DNA from: DASPWW01 sp963841715
GTDB lineage: Bacteria; Actinomycetota; Thermoleophilia; Solirubrobacterales; 70-9
Assembly (NCBI GenBank): GCA_963841715.1
Contig: CAWJDP010000004.1
Span: 372,001-436,000, forward strand
Direction of reading: 5' to 3'
DNA length: 64,000 nucleotides
Shown here: positions 32,297 to 40,374 of the stretch, piece by piece
Numbering within the stretch: position 1 is the stretch's first letter
Layout of the letters: every line of letters begins with the position of its first letter
Notes under the pieces: model-generated
Told to the model about the DNA's origin: nothing
Seen by the model: only the letters and a program-made list of their open reading frames with translations
The model's database searches: none
Position numbers and translations under genes: made by a program

Positions 32297-33163
32297 GTGA
32301 TCCTGGTGACGGGGGCCACGGGCGTCGTTGGCCGGGCATTGCTCCCCGGTCTGCTCGACGCGGGCCACTCGGTGCGCGCCCTCGTGCGTGATCCGCGACG
32401 TCTGGGAGCGACCCGCGTCCACGTCCAGCTCGCGCTGGTCGACCTCGCCGACCCGCACGGGCTGCGCCACGCCCTGCGAGGGACGGACACCGTGATCCAC
32501 CTCGCAGCGGCAATCCGCGACCAGCCCCCGCGCCGGGTCGAGGAGATCAACGGCCTCGGCACCCTGCGCCTGCTCCAGGCGGCCGAGGCCGCCGGCGTCG
32601 AGCGGTTCGTGTTCTTCTCGGCGCTCGGCGCGACGCGCTTTCAGCGCACGCGCTTCTTCCGCTCGAAGGCGCTCGCCGAGGACGCCGTCGCGCGCTCGCC
32701 GCTTGCGAGCACGATCTTCGCGCCGTCGATCATCTACGACCGCGACGACCCCTGGGTGACGATCATGCGCCGCCTCTCGCTGCTCCCGGTGCTACCGATC
32801 TCGGGCTCGGGCAGGGCCCGCTACCAGCCGATCTGGGCCCGGGACGTGGCGGGCGCCGTGATCGCCTCGCTCGGCCGCGACGGAAGCGAGCGCTTCGAGC
32901 TCGCCGGTCCCGAGGTTCTGAGCTACGACGAGATCGCGCGCACGATCGCGCGCGCCGCGGGGCGCGAGCGCCCGCTCGTCCATGTCCCGCTTCCGCTTGT
33001 GCGCTCGACGCTGATCTGGCTGCGGCGGATCTTCGGTGAGCCCGTGTTCGCGACCTGGGAGGAGGCCGAGCTGATGGAGATTCCGATGGTCAGTCCCCGG
33101 GGTCCCGCCGATGTCGAGGCGCTCGGAGTCGAGCCGCGCGCGATGGCGCGGGTGCTCGGGTGA
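32297..33163 (+). CDS. NAD(P)-binding atypical SDR / NDUFA9-like protein
   Basis: A 288-residue extended/atypical short-chain dehydrogenase. VILVTGATGVVGRALLPGLL is the N-terminal dinucleotide-binding loop (TGATGVVG), followed by ALVRDPRR and the FFSALGA and RSKALAEDAV blocks. It lacks the usual YxxxK catalytic pair, which fits the NmrA/NDUFA9-type group that senses or scaffolds rather than catalyses. Leaderless GTG 32297. The stop overlaps the next SDR start (GTGA), so the two form an operon. Confidence 0.83.
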   Translation: MILVTGATGVVGRALLPGLLDAGHSVRALVRDPRRLGATRVHVQLALVDLADPHGLRHALRGTDTVIHLAAAIRDQPPRRVEEINGLGTLRLLQAAEAAGVERFVFFSALGATRFQRTRFFRSKALAEDAVARSPLASTIFAPSIIYDRDDPWVTIMRRLSLLPVLPISGSGRARYQPIWARDVAGAVIASLGRDGSERFELAGPEVLSYDEIARTIARAAGRERPLVHVPLPLVRSTLIWLRRIFGEPVFATWEEAELMEIPMVSPRGPADVEALGVEPRAMARVLG

Positions 33164-33858
33164 GCACCGACAGCCCGGTCGCCCTCGTCAGCGGCGCGAA
33201 TCGCGGCATCGGCCGCGAGATCGCGCGCCAGCTCGCCGAGGAGCGCGGCTTCCTCGTCGTCGTCGGCGGGCGCGATCCGGCCGCCGCGGAGGCCGCCGCC
33301 TCAGAGATCGAGGGCGACGCGGTCGCGGCGCAGCTCGACGTCACCGACCAGGCGGGCATCGACGCGCTCCGCGCGCGGATCGAGGCCGATTCGGGGCGCC
33401 TCGACGTGCTCGTCAACAACGCCGGCGTCTACGGGGATTCCGACGGGGTCGGCGAGTACGACCTCGACCGCGCGCACGAGGTCGTCGAGACCGACCTCTT
33501 CGGCCCATGGCGGCTCTCGCGTGCGATGCTCCCGCTGCTGCGCGCCGGCGGCCACGGGCGCATCGTCAACGTCTCCAGCGGCGCCGGGCAGCTCTCGGAC
33601 ATGTACGGAGGCCGCGCCGCGTATCGCGTCTCCAAGGCCGGCCTCAACGCCCTCACCCGGATACTCGCGTACGACGAGCGCGAGTCCGGGATCCTCGTCA
33701 ACTCGATCTGCCCCGGCTGGGTGCGAACCGAGATGGGCGGCCCCTCCGCGACGCGCTCGGTCGAGGAGGGCGCCGACACCGCGGTTTGGCTCGCCACCCA
33801 GAGCGACCGGGGCCCGACCGGCGGCTTCTTCCGCAACCGCGAGCCGATTCCCTGGTAG
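33160..33858 (+). CDS. Short-chain dehydrogenase/reductase
   Basis: A 232-residue classical SDR. The cofactor motif SGANRGIGRE is at 12-21, NNAGVYG at about 87-93, the catalytic Ser is in IVNVSSGAG and the pair YRVSK supplies Tyr and Lys. CPGWVRTEMGGPSA is typical of the carbonyl-reductase-like subgroup. Substrate unknown. It starts within the preceding stop codon and ends before a 13-bp terminator hairpin. Confidence 0.9.
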   Translation: MSTDSPVALVSGANRGIGREIARQLAEERGFLVVVGGRDPAAAEAAASEIEGDAVAAQLDVTDQAGIDALRARIEADSGRLDVLVNNAGVYGDSDGVGEYDLDRAHEVVETDLFGPWRLSRAMLPLLRAGGHGRIVNVSSGAGQLSDMYGGRAAYRVSKAGLNALTRILAYDERESGILVNSICPGWVRTEMGGPSATRSVEEGADTAVWLATQSDRGPTGGFFRNREPIPW

Positions 33859-33870
33859 CTCCCGAAACGC

Positions 33871-33900
33871 CGAAGGGCCCGGCTTGCGCCGGGCCCTTCG
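33871..33900. terminator. 13-bp bidirectional terminator hairpin
   Basis: CGAAGGGCCCGGC (33871-33883) and its complement (33888-33900) flank a TTGC loop, between two converging genes (the SDR and groL). It can end both transcripts. Confidence 0.75.
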
Positions 33901-33924
33901 AAACCACTCGCCTGTTGAGGCGAA

Positions 33925-35562
33925 TTACATCATCCCGCCCATGTCGGGCATGCCGCCGCCACCGGGCATCCCGGCGGGCTCCTTCTCCGGCGGCTCGGCG
34001 ACGATCGCCTCGGTCGTGAGGATGTTCTTCGCGATCGAGGTGGCGTTCTGGAGCGCCGAGCGGGTGACCATCGTCGGGTCGATCACGCCGTCGGCGACGA
34101 GGTCGCCGTAGTCGCCGGTGTCGGCGTTCAGCCCCTCGCCGTCCTTCATCCCGCGCACCTTGTCGACGACCACCGATCCCTCGAACCCCGAGTTCTCGGC
34201 GATCTGGCGAATCGGCTCCTCGAGCGCCCGGCGCACGATCTCGGCTCCGGTGCGCTCATCGTTGTGGCCCTCGCCACCGATGTCGATCGCGTCCTGCGCG
34301 TTGAGCAGGGCGACGCCCCCGCCGGGGACGATTCCCTCCTCGAGCGCCGCTCGGGTCGCCTGGAGGGCATCCTCGACGCGGTGCTTCTTCTCCTTCAGCT
34401 CCGTCTCGGTGGCCGCGCCGACCTTGACGACGGCGACGCCGCCCGCCAGCTTCGCCAGCCGCTCCTGGAGCTTCTCGCGGTCGAAATCGGAGTCGGTTGA
34501 CTCGATCTCCTGACGGATCTGGTTGATCCGGCCCTCGATCGCCTCCTTCTCGCCCGCACCGTCGATGATCGTCGTGTCGTCCTTGGTGACGACGACGCGG
34601 CGCGCCTTCCCGAGCTGCGAGAGCTGCGTGTTCTCGAGCTTCAGGCCCATCTCCTCGGTGATCACCTCACCGCCTGTCAGGGTCGCGATGTCCTCGAGCA
34701 TGCGCTTGCGGCGATCGCCGAACCCGGGCGCCTTGACCGCGACGCCGGTGAACGTGCCGCGGAGCTTGTTGACGACGAGCGTCGCGAGGCTCTCGCCCTC
34801 GACATCCTCGGCGATGATCACGAGCGACTTACCGCCCTGCATCACCTGCTCGAGTACGGGGAGCAGGTCGCGCACGGAACCGATCTTCTGATTCGCGATC
34901 AGAACGTACGGCTCCTCGAGCACGGCCTCCATCCGGTCCTGGTCGGTGATCATGTACGGCGAGATGTAGCCCTTGTCGAACTGCATCCCCTCCGTGAACT
35001 CGAGCTCCATGCCAAACGTCTGGCCCTCCTCGACGTTCACGACGCCGTCCTTCCCGACCTTGTCGATCGCGTCCGCGATCACGTTGCCGATCTCGTCGTC
35101 GGCGGCCGAGATCGCGGCGACGCGGGCGATCTGCTCCTTGCCCGCGATCTCCTTCGACTGCTTCTCGCGCAGCTGCTCGACGACCTGCTCGACCGCCTGC
35201 TCCATCCCGCGGCGAAGGCCGAGCGGGTTGGCGCCGGCGGCAACGTTTCGCAGGCCGCTGTGGACCATGACCTGCGCCAGGAGCGTTGCGGTCGTCGTGC
35301 CGTCGCCGGCGACGTCATTGGTCGCCGTCGCAACCTCGCGGACGAGCTGCGCGCCCTGGTTCTCGAACACGTCCTCGATCTCGATCTCGCGCGCGATCGT
35401 CACCCCGTCGTTGGTGATCGTCGGGGCGCCGAACTTCTTGTCGAGCACCACGTAGCGACCCTTGGGGCCGAGCGTCACCTTGACGGCGTCGGCCACGGCG
35501 TCGACTCCAGTCTGGAGCGCCGCGCGGGCCTCGGCGTCGTACTTCAGCTCCTTGTGAGCCAT
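33925..35562 (-). CDS. groL: Chaperonin GroEL
   Basis: A 545-residue 60-kDa chaperonin subunit folding proteins in the cytoplasm with GroES. The ATP-binding blocks TLGPKGRYVVLDKKFGAP and VAGDGTTTATLLAQ, the signature AALEEGIVPGGGVALLNA and the flexible Gly/Met-rich tail ending in GGMPDMGGMM are intact; the Met/Gly tail marks the main housekeeping chaperonin rather than the His-rich GroEL1 type. AAGGAGG precedes ATG 35562 at 9 bases. It is the second gene of the groESL operon, 60 or so bases after groS. Confidence 0.97.
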   Translation of the reverse strand: MAHKELKYDAEARAALQTGVDAVADAVKVTLGPKGRYVVLDKKFGAPTITNDGVTIAREIEIEDVFENQGAQLVREVATATNDVAGDGTTTATLLAQVMVHSGLRNVAAGANPLGLRRGMEQAVEQVVEQLREKQSKEIAGKEQIARVAAISAADDEIGNVIADAIDKVGKDGVVNVEEGQTFGMELEFTEGMQFDKGYISPYMITDQDRMEAVLEEPYVLIANQKIGSVRDLLPVLEQVMQGGKSLVIIAEDVEGESLATLVVNKLRGTFTGVAVKAPGFGDRRKRMLEDIATLTGGEVITEEMGLKLENTQLSQLGKARRVVVTKDDTTIIDGAGEKEAIEGRINQIRQEIESTDSDFDREKLQERLAKLAGGVAVVKVGAATETELKEKKHRVEDALQATRAALEEGIVPGGGVALLNAQDAIDIGGEGHNDERTGAEIVRRALEEPIRQIAENSGFEGSVVVDKVRGMKDGEGLNADTGDYGDLVADGVIDPTMVTRSALQNATSIAKNILTTEAIVAEPPEKEPAGMPGGGGMPDMGGMM

Positions 35563-35622
35563 CTAGTCACTTCCTCCTTCTAGAAATTCCACATCAAATG
35601 CCAAGTTGTCCTTCGGGGACCG

Positions 35623-35907
35623 CTACTCGACCTTCGCGAGCACATCCGACTCGCGCAGGACCAACAGCTCGTCGCCGTCCACGGTCACCTCGGTTCCCCC
35701 GTACTTGCTGTACAGGACCTCGTCACCGGCGCTCACGTCGAGCGCGCGGCGCTTGCCGTCCTCGATCGGGCCATCCCCGACCGCGAGGACCTTGCCCTTC
35801 TGCGGCTTCTCCTTCGCGGTGTCGGGGAGGACGAGCCCGCTCGCGGTGGTCTCCTCCTCTTCGGTCGCCTGCACGATCAGACGATCGCCAAGGGGCTTCA
35901 GCTTCAT
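35623..35907 (-). CDS. groS: Co-chaperonin GroES
   Basis: A 94-residue GroES, lid of the GroEL chamber. KLKPLGDRLIVQ, the mobile loop TASGLVLPDTAKEKPQKG and VLYSKYGGTEV are conserved. There are two candidate ATGs; ATG 35907 is chosen because GGAGG (35915-35919) is 7 bases from it but only 1 base from ATG 35913. Transcription is controlled by a CIRCE operator about 75 bases upstream. Confidence 0.97.
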   Translation of the reverse strand: MKLKPLGDRLIVQATEEEETTASGLVLPDTAKEKPQKGKVLAVGDGPIEDGKRRALDVSAGDEVLYSKYGGTEVTVDGDELLVLRESDVLAKVE

Positions 35908-35983
35908 GCGCATACCTCCGTCAGGTTCAGGTTCTGGTTCTTCAGCGTCAGGTGGGCGTCTAGGTCGGCGTCTTTGGGGGTCG

Positions 35984-36010
35984 TTGGCACTCTGGGTATG
36001 AGAGTGCCAG
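35984..36010 (-). promoter_or_regulatory. CIRCE operator upstream of groESL
   Basis: The two 9-base arms TTGGCACTC and GAGTGCCAG are separated by exactly 9 bases, matching the CIRCE consensus (TTAGCACTC-N9-GAGTGCTAA) at 15 of 18 arm positions. This is the HrcA repressor site, so the operon is heat-inducible through HrcA; hrcA itself is not in the window. Confidence 0.9.
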
Positions 36011-36036
36011 ACGCAGTCTGAAGTGTAGCTGGCCGG

Positions 36037-36528
36037 CTATCCGCGCGAGACGCCGCCGCTGGCGCCGAGCAGGCGGACACCGAGCAGGCGCGCGAGGCCC
36101 TCGGCCCCGTTTCCCATCACCCAGTCGTGGTTCCAGGCGAAGATCGGGCGCGCGATCGGGGCGAGCAGGTTCATCCACGCCCGCGTGGTGCGCACGTTCC
36201 ACTCGTACAGAGCGGCCGTCGTGCCGTCGGCCTCGTAGAGCCGCCAGCGTCCGATTCCCGCCAGCTCGCCCGTCGCCTCGCCCACGATCAGGTTGGGACG
36301 CTCGATGCGGGTCGTGCGGGTCCGGAACCTGACCGCGTACGGGAGCCTGCTCTTCCACGTGTGCTCGTCCACCTGGCCGATCCCGTCCTCATCCCCGGGT
36401 TCGAGCTCGACCACCCTCTCGACCCCGCGCCACCACTCGGGCCAGCGCTTCGAGTCCTCGATCGCCTCCCAGACCGGGTCGATCGGCGCCTCGAGGCACC
36501 ACACGGTGAGGAACATGTACTCGGTCAC
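36037..36528 (-). CDS. SRPBCC (START-like) domain protein
   Basis: A 163-residue helix-grip ligand-binding protein of the polyketide cyclase/dehydrase group. VWCLEAPIDPVWEAIEDSKR at the start and WPEWWRGVERVVELEPGD are the typical first helix and loop. The C-terminal helix (WMNLLAPIARPIFAWNHDWV) lines the hydrophobic pocket. No function can be inferred from neighbours. GTG 36528 is preferred; an in-frame GTG at 36555 would add 9 residues. Confidence 0.8.
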   Translation of the reverse strand: MTEYMFLTVWCLEAPIDPVWEAIEDSKRWPEWWRGVERVVELEPGDEDGIGQVDEHTWKSRLPYAVRFRTRTTRIERPNLIVGEATGELAGIGRWRLYEADGTTAALYEWNVRTTRAWMNLLAPIARPIFAWNHDWVMGNGAEGLARLLGVRLLGASGGVSRG

Positions 36529-36577
36529 GGGCGTTCGTCCATGACTACGATCCACCCACCGCCAGGGATCACCCGGC

Positions 36578-36985
36578 TCAGTTCGGCGAGGGAGTCTCGC
36601 CGTTTCCGAGACTCGTCGCTGGTCTTTCGACGATCTGGGAGAAACGGATCACCGTGACGGTGTCGTCCTGGGCGATCTCGCGGCCATAGATCTGCTCGAG
36701 GAAGTTGACCGTCTCGTCGAGGCGGCGGAACTCGGGATTGTCGTGCTCGATGTCGCGCGGCGAGAGCTCCTCGACGCGCTTCACCTCGACGTCGTCGATC
36801 ACCGCGGAGAAGATCTTCTCGCGCGGCCCGTGGCGGTAGCCGACGGTGACCCAAACCATCTGACCGCGGTCGTACTTCTTGGACTTGTCCCCGAGCCGGA
36901 TCGTCGCGGTCTTTCGCCCGCGCTTGAGCTGGTCGATGAAGACCGGCGAATAGAAGTTGAGCACGTAGATCGCGCCGCCGCTCAT
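36578..36985 (-). CDS. ASCH-domain protein
   Basis: A 135-residue protein with an ASCH (PUA-like, RNA-binding) domain. FIDQLKRGRKTATIRLGDKS carries the conserved Gx-K-T-x-T-x-R motif of ASCH proteins, in which the Lys and Thr can form a catalytic site for N4-acetylcytidine amidohydrolase-type activity; that function is not shown here. The C-terminal 20 residues are low-complexity. It is 48 bases after the pcm gene in the same direction. Confidence 0.8.
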   Translation of the reverse strand: MSGGAIYVLNFYSPVFIDQLKRGRKTATIRLGDKSKKYDRGQMVWVTVGYRHGPREKIFSAVIDDVEVKRVEELSPRDIEHDNPEFRRLDETVNFLEQIYGREIAQDDTVTVIRFSQIVERPATSLGNGETPSPN

Positions 36986-37033
36986 GAGGGTACGAGCCTA
37001 CGCGTTTGCGGCAATGCCGGTTTGGAGGCGATC

Positions 37034-37741
37034 CTATTCCCAGCGGCGACCGAAGCGGCCCTCGACGAATCCCTCTCGCCCGATCAGCGGCACGAACCTG
37101 CACGCGCCGAGGCTGCGGCGCTCGAGGCCCTCGCCGGTCTCGACGTCGAAGATCTCGGCCATGCGAGTGAGAACGGTCAGCATGTCGGCGCGGTCGCTCG
37201 CGATCGGGACGACGAGGTGCCCGCCGACGCCAAGCTGGGCGAGCAGGCTCGCCGGGGCCGCCGGCGCCGTCGCATGGACGGCGATCCCGTCGTACGGGGC
37301 GCGTTCGGGATAGCCGGAGCTGCCGTCGCCGACGATCACGCTCACGTTCTCTATCCCGAGCTCGCCGAGCGCGCGCTCTGCGTCGCGAGCCAGCTCCTCG
37401 ACGCGCTCGATCGTGATCACCTCACGCGCAAGCCCCGAGAGCACCGCGGCCGAGTAGCCCGAGCCGGTCCCGATCTCGAGCACGCGCTCGTCGCCCTCCA
37501 GCTCAAGTGCCTGGCAGATCGCGGCGACGATCCACGGCTGCGAGATCGTCTGCGAGTGGCCTATTGCGAGCGCCGAGTCAGCGTACGCGCGGCGACGCTC
37601 GGGCTCGGGGACGAACGCCTCGCGCGGGATCGACTCCATCGCCGCCAGCACGGCCTTCGACTCGATCCCGCGGCGGCGAAGCTGGCGATCGACCATCGTC
37701 GAGCGCTGGACCTCGAAGTCTGGATCGCGGCGCATCGCCAT
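37034..37741 (-). CDS. pcm: Protein-L-isoaspartate O-methyltransferase
   Basis: A 235-residue soluble SAM-dependent enzyme that methylates isoaspartyl residues to start their repair. VLEIGTGSGYSAAVLSGL is motif I, HSQTISQPWIVA the PCMT-specific pre-motif, and VIVGDGSSGYPERAPYDGI and GGHLVVPI follow. Its ATG directly abuts the crp stop, so it shares a transcript with the Crp/Fnr gene. A second, membrane-anchored homologue is at 9897-10883. Confidence 0.92.
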   Translation of the reverse strand: MAMRRDPDFEVQRSTMVDRQLRRRGIESKAVLAAMESIPREAFVPEPERRRAYADSALAIGHSQTISQPWIVAAICQALELEGDERVLEIGTGSGYSAAVLSGLAREVITIERVEELARDAERALGELGIENVSVIVGDGSSGYPERAPYDGIAVHATAPAAPASLLAQLGVGGHLVVPIASDRADMLTVLTRMAEIFDVETGEGLERRSLGACRFVPLIGREGFVEGRFGRRWE

Positions 37742-38437
37742 TCAGAAGATGTAGGCGTCGAGCCGCAGCGGCTCGAGCACCGTCACGCGGCCGCGGCCAC
37801 AGCGAACGATCCCCGCCCGCTCGAGCGTGGCGAGGAACCGGCTCACGCTCTCGCGCGAGGTCCCGGCGAGCTGGGCGAGGTCCGACTGGCGCATCCGGAT
37901 CGTGATCCCGTCGCGCGAGCCGGACGGCGTCTCGTCGGCGATCAGCCGCGTCAGCACGCCGGCGACCCGGCTCGGCACGGTTTGGAACGACTGGCGGGCG
38001 ATCCGCTCGTTGCTCTCGCGCAGGCGCCTGGCGAGCGCGACGACGAGCTTCGCGGTTATCTCGGGGCTCGACGCGAGCAGGCGGCGGACGTCGCTTCCCG
38101 GGAGCGCGAGCAGCTCGCTGTCGCTGAGCGCCTCGACGCTCGCCGAGCGCACCTCGCCGTCGAGCATCGCGAGCTCGCCGAAGACGTCCCCGGGCCCGAG
38201 CGTGGCGAGCGCGATCGCGCGGCCGTCGGGATGCTCGCGGGTCACGCGGAGGTCACCCGAGCGGACGACGTAGCAGGCATCCCCGTGGTCGCCCTCGGTG
38301 AGGACCCGGACGCCGCGCTCGAATGTTCGCGGGACGCCGACGCTCGCGATCCTCTCGAGCTCCTCCTCCGAGAGCTCGGCGAACAGCGACACGCCGCGCA
38401 GCAGCGCGGCCGGGCTCTGTCGCTCCTCCGTAGCCAC
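37742..38437 (-). CDS. Crp/Fnr-family transcriptional regulator
   Basis: A 231-residue regulator with an N-terminal cyclic-nucleotide-binding-like domain (about 12-130; FERGVRVLTEGDHGDACYVV, LGPGDVFGELAMLDGEVRSAS) and a C-terminal winged helix with recognition helix in QSDLAQLAGTSRESVSRFLATL. The phosphate-binding cassette has GELAMLDGEVRSA, close to that of cAMP-binding members, so cAMP is a likely ligand. No Fnr cysteines are present. Leaderless GTG 38437 behind CATAAT. Cotranscribed with pcm. Confidence 0.9.
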   Translation of the reverse strand: MATEERQSPAALLRGVSLFAELSEEELERIASVGVPRTFERGVRVLTEGDHGDACYVVRSGDLRVTREHPDGRAIALATLGPGDVFGELAMLDGEVRSASVEALSDSELLALPGSDVRRLLASSPEITAKLVVALARRLRESNERIARQSFQTVPSRVAGVLTRLIADETPSGSRDGITIRMRQSDLAQLAGTSRESVSRFLATLERAGIVRCGRGRVTVLEPLRLDAYIF

Positions 38438-38443
38438 GCCCCG

Positions 38444-38449
38444 ATTATG
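38444..38449 (-). promoter_or_regulatory. -10 hexamer CATAAT, leaderless start for crp-like gene
   Basis: Leftward CATAAT is followed by exactly 6 bases and GTG 38437. Confidence 0.5.
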
Positions 38450-38467
38450 CCCCGAAGTACCGCAAAC

Positions 38468-38544
38468 CCCGCGACGCCCGGACGCGAGGCGGAACGCCCA
38501 CCGCTCACCCGCGACGGCGGAAGCGGAGTTGAGCACGTCGCGGG
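38468..38544. repeat. Intergenic dyad containing a variant of the 14-mer
   Basis: CCCGCGACG (38468-38476) and CGTCGCGGG (38536-38544) are 9-bp arms around a 59-base loop that contains GGACGCGAGGCGGA (38480-38493). The arrangement resembles the hairpin at 48513-48556. It may terminate the ABC transporter operon before the crp promoter. Confidence 0.4.
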
Positions 38545-38550
38545 AATGAC

Positions 38551-39321
38551 TCAGGGCTTGAGCCTGTGGCCCGTCGTGAACAGGTACTGGGCCCAGCCGA
38601 CGACGAGCGCGGCAATCGCGGCCGTGACGCCGAACGCGAGCCAGACGTTGACGTCGCTCGACCCGAGGAAGCCGTAGCGGACCGCGCTGACGATGTAGAA
38701 GAGCGGGTTCGCGTGCGAGAGCTGATGCCACGGACTCGCGAGCACGTTGACCGAGTAGAAGACCCCGCCGAGGAAGGTCAGCGGCAGGATGATGATGTTG
38801 TTGACGAAGGTGTGGTGGTCGAAGGTCTCGGCGTAGATTCCGACGATCACGCCGAGCGCGCCGAACAGCATCACGAGCAGCAGCACCGCCGCGACGAGCG
38901 CCAGCGGCTCGACGACCGGTGCCCCCGTCAGCGGGACCGCGAGAGCGCCGAGCCCGAGCCCGATCAGCAGCGCCCGGAATACGCCGCCGATCGACAGCCC
39001 GAGGTGCATCTGCCACGGTCGCATCGGCGCCGAGAGGACGTCGTCGATGTAGCGGTCGGAGCGCGCCTGGAAGATCGAGCTCGAGTTGTTCGAGTACGCG
39101 GCCTGCGCCATCGCCATCGCGATCAGGCCGGGGACGATGAATACCTGGTACTCGAAGCCCTCGATCATCCGGATCCTCGCCCCGAGCGAGAACCCGAAGA
39201 CGAGGATGAACAGGATCGAGGCCACGACCGGCGCGAGCATCGTCTGCGTCCACAGCTTCGATACGCGCAGGCACTCGCGCGCCGACAGCCACGCCAGCCC
39301 GCGCCACGGGTTCGGGCTCAC
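38551..39321 (-). CDS. ABC-2-type transporter permease
   Basis: A 256-residue inner-membrane permease with about six helices of the DrrB/NodJ type. VFIVPGLIAMAMAQAAYSNN and LPLTFLGGVFYSVNVL, followed by ANPLFYIVSAVRYGFLG, are the ABC-2 family signatures. GTG 39321 overlaps the ATPase stop by 4 bases, so the pair makes one exporter, of a lipid, polysaccharide or drug; the substrate is unknown. Confidence 0.9.
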   Translation of the reverse strand: MSPNPWRGLAWLSARECLRVSKLWTQTMLAPVVASILFILVFGFSLGARIRMIEGFEYQVFIVPGLIAMAMAQAAYSNNSSSIFQARSDRYIDDVLSAPMRPWQMHLGLSIGGVFRALLIGLGLGALAVPLTGAPVVEPLALVAAVLLLVMLFGALGVIVGIYAETFDHHTFVNNIIILPLTFLGGVFYSVNVLASPWHQLSHANPLFYIVSAVRYGFLGSSDVNVWLAFGVTAAIAALVVGWAQYLFTTGHRLKP

Positions 39322-40046
39322 GCGACCGCCTTCAGGTAGACGTCCTCGAGCGTGCGGGCGTCGAACTGGCGTTTGAGCCCCTCGGGGGTGCTGCGGGCGA
39401 CGATTGTCCCGCCGGCGATCAGGGCGATGTCTTCGCACAGCGCCTCCGCCTCCTCGAGGTAATGCGTCGTCAAGAGAATCGTTGAGCCCTGCTCGTGAAG
39501 GCGGCGGATGTAGCGCCACAGCTCGCGCCGGAGCTCGACGTCTACGCCAGCGGTCGGCTCGTCGAGGATCACGAGGCGCGGCTCGTGCAGCAGCGCTCGG
39601 GCGAGCAGCAGCCGGCGGCGCATCCCGCCGGACAGCTTCGGCGCGCGGACATCGACCTTGTCGCGGAGGTCGAAGACGTCGATCATCTCCTCCGCGCGCT
39701 CGACCGAGCGCTTGCGGGTCAGCCCGTAGTAGCCGCCGTGGTAGAGCAGCGCCTCGCGGACGCTGAGGAAGCGGTCGAGGTTCGGGTCCTGCTCGCTGAC
39801 GCCGACCAGGCGGCGCGCGCGCAGGCTCGTCGAGGAGTGGCCGAAGACCCGGATCTCGCCTGAGCTGATCCTGATCAGATTGCAGATCGCGCTGATCAGC
39901 GTCGTCTTGCCGGCGCCGTTGGGGCCGAGAAGGCCAAAGAACTTCCCCGCCGGAACCTCGAGATCGAGCGAGTCGAGTGCGAGCGTGCCGTCGTCGTAGC
40001 GCTTCGTCAGCGACTCGACGGCGAGCGCGGATGGGTTCGAGACCAT
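39318..40046 (-). CDS. ABC transporter ATP-binding protein (DrrA/NodI type)
   Basis: A 242-residue nucleotide-binding subunit. Walker A LLGPNGAGKTTLI, Q-loop VSEQDPNLDRFLSV, signature LSGGMRRRLLLARAL, Walker B RLVILDEPTAGVD and the His switch LLTTHYLEEAEALCE are all intact. It energises the permease encoded next. ATG 40046 is preceded by a TACCCT -10 at 7 bases. Confidence 0.94.
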   Translation of the reverse strand: MVSNPSALAVESLTKRYDDGTLALDSLDLEVPAGKFFGLLGPNGAGKTTLISAICNLIRISSGEIRVFGHSSTSLRARRLVGVSEQDPNLDRFLSVREALLYHGGYYGLTRKRSVERAEEMIDVFDLRDKVDVRAPKLSGGMRRRLLLARALLHEPRLVILDEPTAGVDVELRRELWRYIRRLHEQGSTILLTTHYLEEAEALCEDIALIAGGTIVARSTPEGLKRQFDARTLEDVYLKAVA

Positions 40047-40053
40047 CTATCAG

Positions 40054-40059
40054 AGGGTA
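40054..40059 (-). promoter_or_regulatory. -10 hexamer TACCCT, leaderless start for the ABC operon
   Basis: Leftward TACCCT is followed by 7 bases and ATG 40046. Confidence 0.5.
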
Positions 40060-40090
40060 GGGAGGCGGCCTCGCGCGGCGGCTCGGCGGT

Positions 40091-40370
40091 CTAGCGCTGG
40101 CATGTCCCGCACCAGTACAAGCCCTCGGCGCGGTAGACGTTCCGATCCCCGAGACGGCAAGGGTGGTCTGTGGAGCACTAGCCCGTCGAAGTGGAGCAGC
40201 AGGTGCTTGCCTCGCGCCTCCGCGCGCCCGAGCGGGCGGCCGCGCAGCGACCCGATCCGCCCCTCGAGGCCGGCGCGCGGGTTTGGGGCCTTGGCCGAGG
40301 TGAGCCCGGCGCCAGCGAGTGCCGTGTCGAGCCGGCTCGCGAGCCGGTGGATCGTGTCGCCCTCGGCCAT
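40091..40370 (-). pseudogene. nei: Collapsed Fpg/Nei-type DNA glycosylase
   Basis: From ATG 40370 the frame begins MAEGDTIHRLASRLDTALAG, the catalytic N-terminus of endonuclease VIII, and continues to RGKHLLLHFDGLVLH (about residue 67), then loses homology. In the frame shifted by one, the last codons before TAG 40091 read RNVYRAEGL, which resembles the H2TH helix GIGNVYRAEAL, joined at once to YWCGTCQR, the end of the C-terminal zinc finger. About 170 codons are missing through two or more internal deletions and a frameshift. It sits 4 bases after lhr; lhr-nei adjacency is known in mycobacteria. Confidence 0.75.
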
Positions 40371-40374
40371 GGCG

